Notes: generated from the letters alone by a model not told the origin. Shown: positions 48,225 through 58,664, counted from the stretch's first letter. The stretch: 64,000 nt of DNA from Thermomicrobiales bacterium (GCA_023957115.1 JAMLHN010000015.1:1-64000); one strand, 5' to 3'. Translations and numbers: made by a program.

Positions 48225-50867
48225 CTATTTCGGTATCGTGGGCATGTGCTCGCGGCCCCAAAGGGCGAGCGCGATGCGGTTTGGCGTCCCCGTTTTGCGA
48301 AAGAGATTCGCGAGATGTTTCTTGACGGTACGTTCTGAAATGAAGAGCGACTCGGCGATCTCGCGATTGCTCCTGCCCAACACGAGCTTGGCAAGCACAT
48401 CGCGCTCCCGTTGGGTCAGGGACACGGGGGGTGGATTGTCATTTGGCAAGAGGTCTCCCACAAACGATCTGGCATGATCACGCGCAACTGGGCTGAGCGC
48501 CGGCAGGAGCGCGCGGATCGCGTCTCGCAAATCGACCCCGGCGCTGGAATAGACGCGAACGAAGCGCCCCGGGGCGCCGAGCTCGAGTGCCCGTTTCAGG
48601 AAGGCATCCGAATCGTCTCGCGCGCCGGCGGTCTGGGCGATCGATGCGCCGCAGACGGTCAGCGAAAGCTCTGCCCAGACGTTGCCACGGGCGCACGCTC
48701 GCCCGATCCCTTGCTCGAGAAGCGCCATCGCTTCATCGAGCCGATCCTGGTGCATGAGCAACCGGGCGTGCAGCCCAGTCGGTTCCACATCGCCGAACGT
48801 GCGGACCAGCTGTGATGCGGGTGGGTTACCGTCTGCCCAGCGTTGCGCCCGCTCGATTTGGCCGGTTTGCAACCAGGAGTAGGCGAATGCGGCTTCGGCT
48901 GCCCGGATGAGCTCACGACTCCCAATTTGGCGGGCCAGATCCTGGCCGCGTTCCAGGGTCTGCCTGGCCCGTTCGAGATCGCCGATTGCGGTGGCGTAGC
49001 TGGCAACCGCTTGCAGCGCCATTGGCTTCAGGATGATACGGGTGCTCTCGTCCACGTCCGTGAGGATGCCGTCCACCTTGTCTCGTGCGAGGTCGAGCCG
49101 GTTTTGCTCCACGTAGATCGAAAGCAGCTTGATATCGAACGCCAACGACGAAATCTGCATTCGGGACGGATTAGTCCGAATGAACTGCTGATTCAGCGCT
49201 TCCGCTCTGGCCAGCTCGCCACGGATGGCGGCATCGTTTGCGATGGCTGGGGCAAGGAGGAAATGCCAGTAGTTCGATGCGCCTCCTTGACGGTTGTGAT
49301 CGGATTCGGCTTGCCGCAACGCTTCCCGCGCGAGCTCGCGCTCCCCCCGGTCGGAAAGTTCTCGATAGATCCCGGTCCATGCGAGCAGACGGCTGGAGGC
49401 ATCCTCCCACGGAAGTCTCGAAAGCGCGCGGTAGCTCTGGTAGAGGGCTTCGTCCCCGTCGCCGTCCACGTACGCAACGAACGCACGTTGGTTGGCATGC
49501 CAGCTCTCCTGAATTGCGGTTGGCTCGAATCCTGGAATATGGAGAAACGATTCGATCAGCGTGCGCGCTTCGTCGATACGGCCAGTGGCCAAAATTGCGG
49601 TGATGTAACTCTGCAGCAACCGCACATCTTTCTTCATCGTGGATGTGGGCAGCTTGCTCACCCAATAGATCGTGTCCCAGACATCGCCTTGCGCACGGTC
49701 GAAATGCAGGAATTCGCTCATGGTCTCGCTGGCTTCGCCCCAGGCTCCAGCGGCCAGCGCATACTTCGTGGCTTCCACGGATTGGCCGCGACTGCGATAC
49801 CAGCGGGAGGCGCGCAGGCGGAGCTCGGTGGCGCTGGGCTGGATGCCGCTGCGCAGGCGGAGGCGTTGCACGCATTCGGCGAAGAGGCCGTGATAGCTGA
49901 GGGGGCGGCCCACCCCACCGGGACGTCCGACGAAGACGATGGCATTCTCGAGGCGTTCGAGGAAGCGATCGCTGGTGTCGAGCTGCAGGACGGCATCGCA
50001 CAGGTGAGGATCGAGGACATCGAGGACGACGGTATCGAGGACGAAGCGGCGCAGGTCGTCGGGGAGCGCGTCGAGGACTTCTTCGACGATGTACTCGTTG
50101 AGCAAGCGGTTTTCGGGCATGGTGGCGATGAGGCGGTCGAGCTGCTCGGCGGCGGGGGAGGTGGTGAGGTTGACCGACATCAGCATGAGCTGGAGGCCGG
50201 CGATCCAGCCTTCGGATTTTTGGGTGAGTTGTGCGAGGAGGGCGTCGTCGAGGGGGAAGCCGGCGAAGACCTGTTTGACCTCGGCGAAGGTAAAGGCGAG
50301 GTCGTCTTGGGCGAGCTGGCGGACCTGACCGTAGGCGCGGAGGCGGGCGAGGGCGATGTCTGGGAGCTGGCGGCTGAGGAGGAAGAGATGGGTGGCGGGG
50401 GGCAGATTGCGGACGAGTTGTTCGGTGACCTGGTGGATGAGGCCGTTTTCGATGAGGTGGTAGTCATCGAGGATGAGGACGGTCTGATCGGTGCAGGCGT
50501 GGAGGCGGTCGAGGACGCGATCGATGGTGAGGGGATCTGGGGGCGGAAGGGGGGAGGCGGCGTCGTCGATGGCATGCCAGAGATGGAGGAGGAAGGTGGC
50601 GAGGGTGTTGTGTTCGGTGCGGATCTGGTACCAGCCGCAGGGGTGGGGGGCATGGCGAGCGGCCCATTGGTGGACGAGGGTGGACTTGCCGTAGCCGGCG
50701 GGAGCGGTGACCAGGGTGATGGGCGCCAGGGTTGGGGAATCGATCAGATCGAGTAATCGTTCACGGGGAAGGATGCCCGGGGTAACAACGGACACGCGCA
50801 GACGCTCCTGTTCGGAGGTCGGAGGTATTCGGTTGCCGTTGCGTGCTCCGATATTCTGGAGTTCCAT
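48225..50867 (-). CDS. MalT-like LuxR-family ATP-dependent regulator
   Basis: An 880-residue MalT/LuxR-type transcription activator. Walker A APAGYGKS (55-62) and Walker B VLILDDYHLI belong to the STAND NTPase; SEGWIAGLQL is the typical sensor region; residues about 340-800 are helical, TPR-like; the C-terminus is a LuxR helix-turn-helix (LTQRERDVLAKLVLGRSNRE, then IAESLFISERTVKKHLANLF). It is upstream of the surface-protein gene on the same strand and may control it. The first 1 kb uses strongly C-ending codons and GAA, unlike the rest of the gene, so the gene looks mosaic, with the switch near 49850. Confidence 0.92.
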   Translation of the reverse strand: MELQNIGARNGNRIPPTSEQERLRVSVVTPGILPRERLLDLIDSPTLAPITLVTAPAGYGKSTLVHQWAARHAPHPCGWYQIRTEHNTLATFLLHLWHAIDDAASPLPPPDPLTIDRVLDRLHACTDQTVLILDDYHLIENGLIHQVTEQLVRNLPPATHLFLLSRQLPDIALARLRAYGQVRQLAQDDLAFTFAEVKQVFAGFPLDDALLAQLTQKSEGWIAGLQLMLMSVNLTTSPAAEQLDRLIATMPENRLLNEYIVEEVLDALPDDLRRFVLDTVVLDVLDPHLCDAVLQLDTSDRFLERLENAIVFVGRPGGVGRPLSYHGLFAECVQRLRLRSGIQPSATELRLRASRWYRSRGQSVEATKYALAAGAWGEASETMSEFLHFDRAQGDVWDTIYWVSKLPTSTMKKDVRLLQSYITAILATGRIDEARTLIESFLHIPGFEPTAIQESWHANQRAFVAYVDGDGDEALYQSYRALSRLPWEDASSRLLAWTGIYRELSDRGERELAREALRQAESDHNRQGGASNYWHFLLAPAIANDAAIRGELARAEALNQQFIRTNPSRMQISSLAFDIKLLSIYVEQNRLDLARDKVDGILTDVDESTRIILKPMALQAVASYATAIGDLERARQTLERGQDLARQIGSRELIRAAEAAFAYSWLQTGQIERAQRWADGNPPASQLVRTFGDVEPTGLHARLLMHQDRLDEAMALLEQGIGRACARGNVWAELSLTVCGASIAQTAGARDDSDAFLKRALELGAPGRFVRVYSSAGVDLRDAIRALLPALSPVARDHARSFVGDLLPNDNPPPVSLTQRERDVLAKLVLGRSNREIAESLFISERTVKKHLANLFRKTGTPNRIALALWGREHMPTIPK

Positions 50868-50927
50868 GGTCCCCTGGGCAATTCGTAGACTAATCGCGCT
50901 GTGTTGGATACAGGATACCGAAAGCAG

Positions 50928-51944
50928 CTATTCCGTATCGGTTGTTTCCTCGTAGGGTGGAAAACGGAACTGCATATCGCGGTCGAGCAGGCCACCGTAG
51001 CCGATTCCGCCAAGATCGGCAGACGTGATGCGCTCGCCCGCCATGATCCAGGGGAGGACGAGATCGCCGACGGTCGATTTCGAGTACATGGAGCAGGAGG
51101 CGAGATTGAAGATGGGAACATCACCGGTATAGGCGAGCCAGAACATGCTCCCCGGGTGTGCCGGCGCTCCGATACGAACGACATGCCCTTCGAGCATCGG
51201 AATCGCGCCCAATGCGCCATCCATCGGATCCATCGTATTGCCGCCGCCGGTCATCAGCAGGGTTGCCCCCTGGTCGATGAAGGCATAGAGCGCGCCGGCG
51301 ACCGCTGCCGGTTCGTTGTCGGCTGCCTGGAACCCCAGGAGCTCCCCCCCGTACCAGCCGATCTTGGCGCGGACCGCCTGTTCGAAACGCGCCCAGGTTT
51401 TTTCGTCCATCGCTTCGGTGGTAACGACGCCGACCTTGAGCGGCTTGAACGGCTTGACCTGGATGACCGTCGTTTGCGACGCGATGCGCACGGCTTCTTC
51501 GATCAGCGATTTGCGCGTGGCGACCGGGGTGATCTTGGCGCCGGCCACGATCTTGTTGGGCACGACCGCCATCCGGTCGAGCAGGGTGAACAAGCCGAGA
51601 TCGGGGAGCGCGTTGATGGCATCGACCGCGGTGCGATCGATGCGCAACAGCCCCTTGGAACTCGCCCGGAGGTTGACCCGGCTCTGGACCGGTTTGCGGA
51701 TCTCGATTCCCGGTCCGGCGGCCGCCGTGGCAATGGCGGTTGCGGCATCGTCTTCGTGAATGTCGGCCGGTTCGAGCCGGACGGCGTGCAGCGTGTCCGG
51801 ATACGCGTGCAACCGGCCCAGCATTTCGCTCGTGATCGGTTGTCCCTTGTGAAAACGCGCGCCGTCGAAACGGATCTCCTGCGCGAGGAAGATATCGGCG
51901 CCGTTTGGTGTGAAGGTTTGGGGGTCGATGAGTATTGGCTTCAT
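50928..51944 (-). CDS. Molybdopterin-binding domain protein (MoaB/MoeA-like)
   Basis: A 338-residue protein. The C-terminal half has the MoCF/MPT-binding fold: LKVGVVTTEAMDE, then IDQGATLLMTGGGNTMDPMD, corresponding to the G-G-T/N-x2-x3-D motif of MogA, MoaB and MoeA. The N-terminal half (DPQTFTPNGADIFLAQEIRF, and FHKGQPITSEML) is MoeA-like but shorter. It may bind molybdopterin for cofactor insertion or act as a regulator; no other molybdenum genes are here. It ends 60 bases after the LuxR start, same strand. Confidence 0.8.
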   Translation of the reverse strand: MKPILIDPQTFTPNGADIFLAQEIRFDGARFHKGQPITSEMLGRLHAYPDTLHAVRLEPADIHEDDAATAIATAAAGPGIEIRKPVQSRVNLRASSKGLLRIDRTAVDAINALPDLGLFTLLDRMAVVPNKIVAGAKITPVATRKSLIEEAVRIASQTTVIQVKPFKPLKVGVVTTEAMDEKTWARFEQAVRAKIGWYGGELLGFQAADNEPAAVAGALYAFIDQGATLLMTGGGNTMDPMDGALGAIPMLEGHVVRIGAPAHPGSMFWLAYTGDVPIFNLASCSMYSKSTVGDLVLPWIMAGERITSADLGGIGYGGLLDRDMQFRFPPYEETTDTE

Positions 51945-52082
51945 AACGATGATTGTCCCAGCTCGACGCTCGATCTGGTTGCATAGTCAATGATCGACTA
52001 TCAGAGACAAGCTGGCTACCGCTCTCCCCGGGAGTGGATATCCGGGCGGAACGGTCGCGCCGCGCGTTGGGAAGATCACGCT

Positions 52083-53085
52083 GTTCGACTGTTCTAGAGC
52101 AAAGACCAAAAGGGCCGCTAAGTGGCACGATCGTGCCATGCTGTGGCCATGCCCCTGCCTATTCGGTCGACCTCCGTGAACGGGTGATGGCAGCCGTGGC
52201 GGACGGCTGCTCCATTGCTGAGGCGGCCCACCGGTTTTCCGTCAGGTCGATGCGAGCTTGGCGACTGGCGGCGCCGACAGCAGACCACCGGGTCGCTGGC
52301 GCCGACGACCCACCACTGCGGACGCCCTCGTCGCGTGAGCCCGGAGATGGATCGGGCACTGCAGGCGCAGATCGAGCCGCGGAGCCCGATGCTACCCTGA
52401 CCGAGCTGCGGGCGTGGCTGGCCAGGGAGCATGGGCTGTCGTCGGTCGTGGCACGGTCATCGGGCCGTGGCGCGACTGGATCGTCCCCGAAAAAAGAGTC
52501 TGATCGCCACCGAGCGCGATCCTGGAGCGGCAAGGCGTGGGCATCAGGACCAGGCGCGGTTGGTGGCCGACGATCTGGTCTTTCTGGACGAAAGCAGTAC
52601 CCAGATCACCCGACCCGCCGCCATGGCCGAGCCCCACGTGGGCGCACGGCTGGTCGCGGCGGTTCCCCGCAACCACGGACGAACGACATGCCTGGCCGCG
52701 CTGCGCCATCCGGAGTGGGACCATCCCTGGTCTGAAGGTGCGCCGGACCGGTCTTTGCCCAGTGGGTGCGCACGCAGTTGGTACCGACCTTGCGACCGGG
52801 CCGTGATCGTGATCCTGGCAACCTGAATGCATACGGCTCCCGGAGGCGCGGCGGGCCATTGAGGCCGCTGCGTCAGCGCGCTTCCGCCAAGCCTATTTGC
52901 CGGACTCGATCCGATCGAACTGGTCTTCAGTCGGCTCAAGACCCACCTGCGCACCATCGCCGCACGCACGGTCGATGCCGAGGACGGCAATGGGGGATGG
53001 GTCAATGGTCCCGCCACCGATGCCCGCAACTGCTGCGCTCTGGGTATACCGAACGGGCGCCTTTTTCGACTGTTCTTAGAGCGCC
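52083..53085 (+). mobile_element. Decayed IS630-family insertion sequence
   Basis: The region holds the remains of an IS630 transposase and is bounded by direct, not inverted, copies of an 17-18 bp sequence: TTCGACTGTTCTAGAGC (52084-52100) and TTCGACTGTTCTTAGAGC (53066-53083). Possible inverted ends are weak. A 14-bp palindrome GGCACGATCGTGCC lies at 52124-52137. The right edge joins a truncated MITE copy (53087-53192). Confidence 0.65.
52150..53060 (+). pseudogene. IS630-family transposase, multiple frameshifts
   Basis: Fragments in different plus-strand frames match an IS630 transposase from start to end: PAYSVDLRERVMAAVADGCS, then IAEAAHRFSV (helix-turn-helix), LTELRAWLAREHGLS, LVADDLVFLDESSTQITR (first catalytic Asp region, with DES where DET is usual), GRTTCLAALRHPEWD, and close to the end DPIELVFSRLKTHLRTIAAR (DxxE region). 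No frame is intact over more than about 300 bases, so it is dead. Confidence 0.8.
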
Positions 53086-53086
53086 G

Positions 53087-53192
53087 TGCAGATGAGGTCA
53101 GACAACCTGCTCTGGACGTTCAGGGAGAACCAAAGCCGTCCTGTCGCGTACGTACGCACCACAGGGGGCTTAGCCCAGTTTCAACGTTGGGG
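53087..53192. repeat. Left-truncated copy of the MITE-like element
   Basis: Matches the interior and right end of the element at 25513-25650: TGCAGA, AGACAAC, CAGGGAGAACCAA, TCGCGTACGTACG, CTTAGCCCAG and TTTCAACGTTGGGG. The left inverted repeat is missing where the IS630 remnant ends. Confidence 0.6.
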
Positions 53193-53205
53193 AATCGGGA
53201 CCTGC

Positions 53206-53494
53206 AATTCGCGCTAGCCGCAGCCGGACCTATCGAAGACGCAAATGAGCTGGTCGGGGTCGCACGTGCCTCGGACGCACCCGCCGCCGAGCCCGCGTGG
53301 CGAAACGTCGATCGTCTAGAGAGATCCCCTCACGTCCGTCTGGTTGTAATGCCGTGGCTCTATGGGCCAGTATGGGAGACGGTGCGCGGTATAGACAAGC
53401 GTGGAGGGCGCTCGTTTCGCCGGGCACCGCATTCTGAGCGCGGCCCGGGCCGAGGCGATAGACTGGGATATCGGACTAAACGCGGGAGGGTGCT
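53206..53494. other. Intergenic region before the DUF4396 gene
   Basis: About 290 bases between the MITE copy and the next start, with no recognisable gene, repeat or hairpin. It should contain the promoter of the DUF4396-oxidase operon. Confidence 0.4.
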
Positions 53495-54250
53495 GTGTCA
53501 CCGTATTCTGTGCCTGTTTTTGGGCCGCTCGCCTGGATCGATGTCATTCTCCTGGGGTGGTTCTTCTGCACGGCGGTCTCGGTCGCCTGGATCGCCTGGG
53601 ATGTCTTTCGGACCACGCCTGAAAATCGGGTCATCAAGTGGGCCTGGGTGCTGACGGGTCTCTATATGGGGCCGGTCGCCCTGGTGTTGTATGTCCTGGC
53701 GGACAAGGAGCCACGGCCGGGCGAGCACGAGCGCTTCATCGCGCCGATGTGGAAGCAGGCGATTGGCTCGACGTTGCATTGCGTGGCCGGGGACGCCACC
53801 GGCGTCATCATCGCGGCCACGATCACTGGCTTGCTTGGACTTCCGATGTGGCTGGATATGACGCTCGAATACATCGTCGCGTTCATCCTTGGGCTCTTCA
53901 TCTTCCAGGCGCTCTTCATGCGGGATATGTTCGGCGGCTCGTACCGATTGGCGTTGCGCCGCTCGATTCTGCCGGAATGGCTTTCGATGAACATGATGAT
54001 GGCGGGGATGTTCCCGGTCATGGTGCGGTTCATGATGGGGCGCGACATGCGGGCGATGGATCCGCGCGAGCTCCTCTATTGGGGGGTGATGTCGCTGGCG
54101 ATCTCGGTCGGGTTCTTTACCGCGTATCCCATGAACTGGTGGCTGGTCAGCAAGGGGCTGAAGCATGGCCTGATGACGGTGCGGGAGTCGCCTGACCAGA
54201 ACGACGCACCGACCTCCGGGATGGCGGCCCATGCCGGACACGCGGCCTGA
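53495..54250 (+). CDS. DUF4396-family membrane protein
   Basis: A 251-residue membrane protein with about six helices and unusually many methionines in helices 4 to 6 (SMNMMMAGMFPVMVRFMMGR, DMRAM). The sequence PMNWWLVSKGLKHGLM near the C-terminus and HCVAGDATGVIIAATIT in the middle are typical of DUF4396. Start GTG 53495 with GGGAGG six bases upstream. Members are commonly found beside multicopper oxidases, as here (gap of ten bases); methionine-rich helices and the final HAGHAA suggest soft-metal (copper) handling or transport. This role is inferred. Confidence 0.82.
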   Translation: MSPYSVPVFGPLAWIDVILLGWFFCTAVSVAWIAWDVFRTTPENRVIKWAWVLTGLYMGPVALVLYVLADKEPRPGEHERFIAPMWKQAIGSTLHCVAGDATGVIIAATITGLLGLPMWLDMTLEYIVAFILGLFIFQALFMRDMFGGSYRLALRRSILPEWLSMNMMMAGMFPVMVRFMMGRDMRAMDPRELLYWGVMSLAISVGFFTAYPMNWWLVSKGLKHGLMTVRESPDQNDAPTSGMAAHAGHAA

Positions 54251-54260
54251 GGAGGAAACG

Positions 54261-55472
54261 ATGGACCACTCCTCCCATGATATGGATCCGGTGCCGTCCG
54301 AAGGCTCCGGTGGTCATGCCGGCATGCATGAGATGAAATCCGATGTCACCCGGCCACAGCTGGTGGCGGTGTCGCTCCTCTCGGTGCTGGCCTTGGTGGC
54401 CGGATTGGTCTGGTCGGCGATGTATACCAATCTTCGGATTGGATCGCACGATGTCGACGGGGCGATCATGCCACCCGGGATGATCATGACCCGCGACATG
54501 CCGGCCGAGGCGATGAAGGATATGGCGGCGGTCGATCCGCGCGATGTGGAGTACACCGCGCCCTTCGATGCGCAGGGGGATCAGCCACTGGAACCGCGGA
54601 TCGAGGACGGAGTGAAGGTCTTCGATTTGGAACTCTCGGTGATCGAATGGAGCATCCTGCCCGATGTGCAGATGATGGCCTATGCGATCAACCAGCAGGT
54701 TCCGGGGCCGCGTATCCGGGTGACCGAAGGAGATCGGATTCGTATGGTGGTGACCAATCACCTGCCGGAATCGACCACGTTGCATTGGCATGGGCTGATC
54801 GTGCAGAACGAGATGGACGGTCCGGCCGAGATCACCCAGGATCCGATCCAGCCGGGCGACACCTTCACCTACGAGTTCACCACTGAGCAGTACGGCACCT
54901 ACTTCTATCATTCGCACGATCACATCGACCGGCAGCAGGGATTGGGGGTTTACGGGGCGCTGATCATCGATCCGAAGGACCCGGCGAACGACTATGACGT
55001 CGATCAGGAGCTGGTGGTGCAGCTCCAGGAATGGCTGGAACGTGACGGGTACACCTATCCGGCGATGCCGATGGAAGGCGCGATGCCGAACTACTTCACG
55101 ATCAACGGCAAGGCGTTTCCCGCTACGCAGACGGTGCATCTGAATGTGGGCGACCGGCTGCTGGTGCGCTTCATCGGCACGAGCAGCGGATTCATCCATC
55201 CGATGCACATCCACGGCGGCCCGTTCGAGGTGGTCGCGATCGACGGGTTCCCCGTGCCCGAGGGAACAGGCGAGCTACGCGATACCGTCAACGTCGGCCC
55301 CGGCCAGCGCTACGACGTCATCTGGGCCGCGCTCGAGCCCGGCAAATGGCTGCTGCATTGCCACATCAACCATCACACGACGAATAACAATACAGAGACG
55401 GATGGTGGTGGTGGGTTGATGGTGATATTGGAGGTTGGGGAGCCGGAGGTTGGAACACCTGAGTCTGCTTGA
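54261..55472 (+). CDS. Membrane-anchored multicopper oxidase
   Basis: A 403-residue laccase-like oxidase, start at 54261 (MDHSSHDMDP) behind GAGGAGGAAACG. A His/Met-rich N-terminus precedes one helix (about 43-63). Copper motifs are LHWHGLI, FYHSHDH, IHPMHIHGGPF and LLHCHINHH, so the trinuclear and type-1 sites are covered. The usual Gly-Met after the last motif, where the axial methionine sits, is replaced by TTNNN, which suggests a high-potential type-1 site. It probably oxidises Cu(I) or phenols outside the membrane. The final dozen residues come from heptamer-like sequence (GGAGGTTGGGGAGCCGGAGG). Confidence 0.9.
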   Translation: MDHSSHDMDPVPSEGSGGHAGMHEMKSDVTRPQLVAVSLLSVLALVAGLVWSAMYTNLRIGSHDVDGAIMPPGMIMTRDMPAEAMKDMAAVDPRDVEYTAPFDAQGDQPLEPRIEDGVKVFDLELSVIEWSILPDVQMMAYAINQQVPGPRIRVTEGDRIRMVVTNHLPESTTLHWHGLIVQNEMDGPAEITQDPIQPGDTFTYEFTTEQYGTYFYHSHDHIDRQQGLGVYGALIIDPKDPANDYDVDQELVVQLQEWLERDGYTYPAMPMEGAMPNYFTINGKAFPATQTVHLNVGDRLLVRFIGTSSGFIHPMHIHGGPFEVVAIDGFPVPEGTGELRDTVNVGPGQRYDVIWAALEPGKWLLHCHINHHTTNNNTETDGGGGLMVILEVGEPEVGTPESA

Positions 55473-55519
55473 ACGCACCGCAATTGGTCGTTTCGCGAAG
55501 GTATGAAAGGAGAGCTCTG

Positions 55520-55774
55520 GTGCCAATGTTTGGACCGAGCCAGGAAGACGAGTATCTCTCCTGGAAGCGGGAGCACCCAGATGGCTATGTCGCCAACATC
55601 GCAACTCAGCCACAACTCGATATGATCCACAAGTCTGGTTGCCGAACACTCAATCGACACGATGGAAAGGCAGAAACACACTACTTGAAGGACTGTGCTG
55701 ACGACTGGAAGGTGCTATCGGCGAACAGCCGTCAGCGTGGTCACAGTTATCAGCTTTGCGATATTTGTTTGTGA
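55520..55774 (+). CDS. Small cysteine-containing protein of unknown function
   Basis: An 84-residue protein starting at GTG 55520 (VPMFGPSQEDEYLSWKREH) with AAAGGAG upstream. HPDGYVANIATQPQLDMIHK is followed by SGCRTLNRH, KDCADDW and the terminal LCDICL. Four cysteines and several histidines could bind a metal. A similar short module occurs attached to nuclease-like proteins in other bacteria, but I could not name it. It lies 47 bases after the oxidase and may be cotranscribed. Confidence 0.55.
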   Translation: MPMFGPSQEDEYLSWKREHPDGYVANIATQPQLDMIHKSGCRTLNRHDGKAETHYLKDCADDWKVLSANSRQRGHSYQLCDICL

Positions 55775-55947
55775 TCCTTAGCCTCAATGAGGTTGCACAT
55801 GGAATGAGCCAGGAGATCACCTTTGTCGAGTTGACCAGGACAACGTACGTCTCGAGGGTGATGTCGTTGGTGTCGAGCGCGCGCGATAGCAGAGTCTGCC
55901 TCATGGACGGACGAGGGGTTCTCCTACGGATGAGGTGCTCCGTTCTT

Positions 55948-56289
55948 CTACGACTCCGGGTCGTACATGATTTCGCGGATTTCCTGGGGGCAGCGGCAGG
56001 CGGCGGCGAAGCGGGCGGCCCAGGCGAGGGCGTCTTCGTGGGAGGCGACTTCGAGGATGCAAAAGCCGCCCAGGCCGAGTTTGATGTTGGGATCGGGGCC
56101 GGGAGTGATGGAGCCGTCGGTGCCGACGACGGTGGCTTGCTGGTGCAGGAGGCCGCCGCCGAAGATCCAGACGCCGGCGGTTTTGGCGTCGCGCACGACG
56201 GCGCGGGTTTCCTCGCCTACGGTGGGGAAATCGGCTTCGGGGATGTGGTCCATGGAGCCATCGTCGAAGGAGATGAGGTAGCGGTTCAT
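55948..56289 (-). CDS. YCII-related domain protein
   Basis: A 113-residue YCII/DGPF-like protein: MNRYLISFDDGSMDHIPEAD at the start, AGVWIFGGGLLHQQATVVG in the centre and LGLGGFCILEVASHEDALAW, then a CRCPQEIREI end. Members have a ferredoxin-like alpha/beta fold, often encoded near ECF sigma factors, with a conserved His-Asp pair of unclear function. Start 56289 has GAGGC upstream. Codons are strongly C-ending (GCC, CGC, GAA), unlike most neighbours, a sign of transfer. Confidence 0.85.
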   Translation of the reverse strand: MNRYLISFDDGSMDHIPEADFPTVGEETRAVVRDAKTAGVWIFGGGLLHQQATVVGTDGSITPGPDPNIKLGLGGFCILEVASHEDALAWAARFAAACRCPQEIREIMYDPES

Positions 56290-56590
56290 TGGGTGAGCCT
56301 CCTTGGCTTGGTGCGCGCGATTGGATCGAAGTGCGGGATGTGTGAATGGTCGATGGGATTGTGGCGTTTTCGACAGGGTGATGGCGTGACCGTTGGGAAG
56401 TCCCAGCGGGACGTTACTTTGGTAGCCCAGCAATTCATTGCCGGGTGATCGTGCAGCGCACCAAATCCTAGAGATGCAGCATGGGCGCCGGTGAGGCGCT
56501 GTTGCTGGTTGGTTGTTGTTTGGTTGTGAGGTCTGGCGTGGCGCTCGCTGCGACGAGGGGATTCCTCCTTCGTCAGAATGACAAAAGAAT
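56290..56590. other. Intergenic region between YCII and clpX genes
   Basis: About 300 bases with no credible ORF. It contains a T/G-rich stretch (GTTGGTTGTTGTTTGGTTG near 56510) and GAGGGGATTCCTCCTTCGTC, a short dyad (GAGG-GGATT-CCTC), close to the clpX stop; that dyad could act as a terminator for clpX. Confidence 0.35.
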
Positions 56591-57859
<1,269 letters not shown>

Positions 57860-57960
57860 GTACGTGTTTTCCTGTTGCGCCGTTTTTCGCCGGCACAGGG
57901 CCGGCGGCTACGCCGGCCGGTACGGGGCGAGCTTGCTCCAAACAAAAATGCCGGCCGATA

Positions 57961-57997
57961 GAACCGGGGGATGTCCACCGCGGCCATCCCCCGGTTC
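57961..57997 (-). terminator. Hairpin between clpP and clpX
   Basis: GAACCGGGGGATG pairs with CATCCCCCGGTTC around 11 bases, four bases after the clpP stop codon; TTTTTG follows some 15 bases further. Likely a partial terminator, allowing clpX to be transcribed at a lower level or from its own promoter. Confidence 0.6.
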
Positions 57998-58001
57998 GGG
58001 A

Positions 58002-58664
58002 TTATTTCTTCTTTGCCGTTCCATTGGAGGAGCCGTTGCTCCCGGCCGCAGCGGCGGTCAGCTTGTGCGTCGGCTCCATGACCTCATCGACGATACCGTA
58101 TTCCTTGGCTTCCGCCGCGGTCATGTAATAGTCACGCTCGGTGTCACGCTTGACCCGGTCGAATTCCTGGCCGGTGTGATAGGCCATGATCTCGGTGAGC
58201 TTGGTGGTGAGACTGATCGTCTCGCGGGCGACCACTTCGATATCGGGAACGGCGCCGCGGAACCCGGCCGATCCTTGGTGGATCATGACGCGGGAGTTGG
58301 GCAGGGCAAATCGCTTCCCCGGGGTGCCGGCGGACAGGAGGACCGCCGCCATGCTGGCGCTCATGCCGATGCAGTAGGTGGCGACGTCCGGCTTGATCAT
58401 CTGCATGGTGTCGTAGATGGCAAGCCCGGAATAGACCACGCCACCCGGCGAGTTCAGATAGAGATGAATGTCCTGATCCGGCGCCTCGTTGGCGAGGAAC
58501 AGGAGTTGGGCGATGGCGACATTGGCAACCTGGTCGTCGATGGGGGTGCCGATGAAGACGATGCGGTCGCGCAGCAGGCGCGAATAGATGTCGAATGACC
58601 GCTCACCACGGTTGGTGCTTTCGATCACCATTGGAATCAAATTGTGAATCTTGGGAACTTCCAT
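58002..58664 (-). CDS. clpP: ATP-dependent Clp protease proteolytic subunit ClpP
   Basis: A 220-residue ClpP, start at 58664 ([12 protein letters not shown]) with GAGG upstream; the longer frame adds 13 non-conserved residues. Catalytic serine in [12 protein letters not shown], histidine in [10 protein letters not shown], aspartate in the region before [17 protein letters not shown]. The tetradecameric protease degrades proteins delivered by ClpX. The tail of about 20 residues ([17 protein letters not shown]) is an extension of low complexity. It lies between tig (59 bases upstream) and clpX, a common bacterial order. Confidence 0.97.
   Translation of the reverse strand: MEVPKIHNLIPMVIESTNRGERSFDIYSRLLRDRIVFIGTPIDDQVANVAIAQLLFLANEAPDQDIHLYLNSPGGVVYSGLAIYDTMQMIKPDVATYCIGMSASMAAVLLSAGTPGKRFALPNSRVMIHQGSAGFRGAVPDIEVVARETISLTTKLTEIMAYHTGQEFDRVKRDTERDYYMTAAEAKEYGIVDEVMEPTHKLTAAAAGSNGSSNGTAKKK

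Noticed and set aside
48843..50756. 637-codon plus-strand frame opposite the LuxR regulator
   Set aside because: Very acidic Gly/Glu sequence produced by the complement of C-ending codons; the minus-strand frame has the domain motifs.
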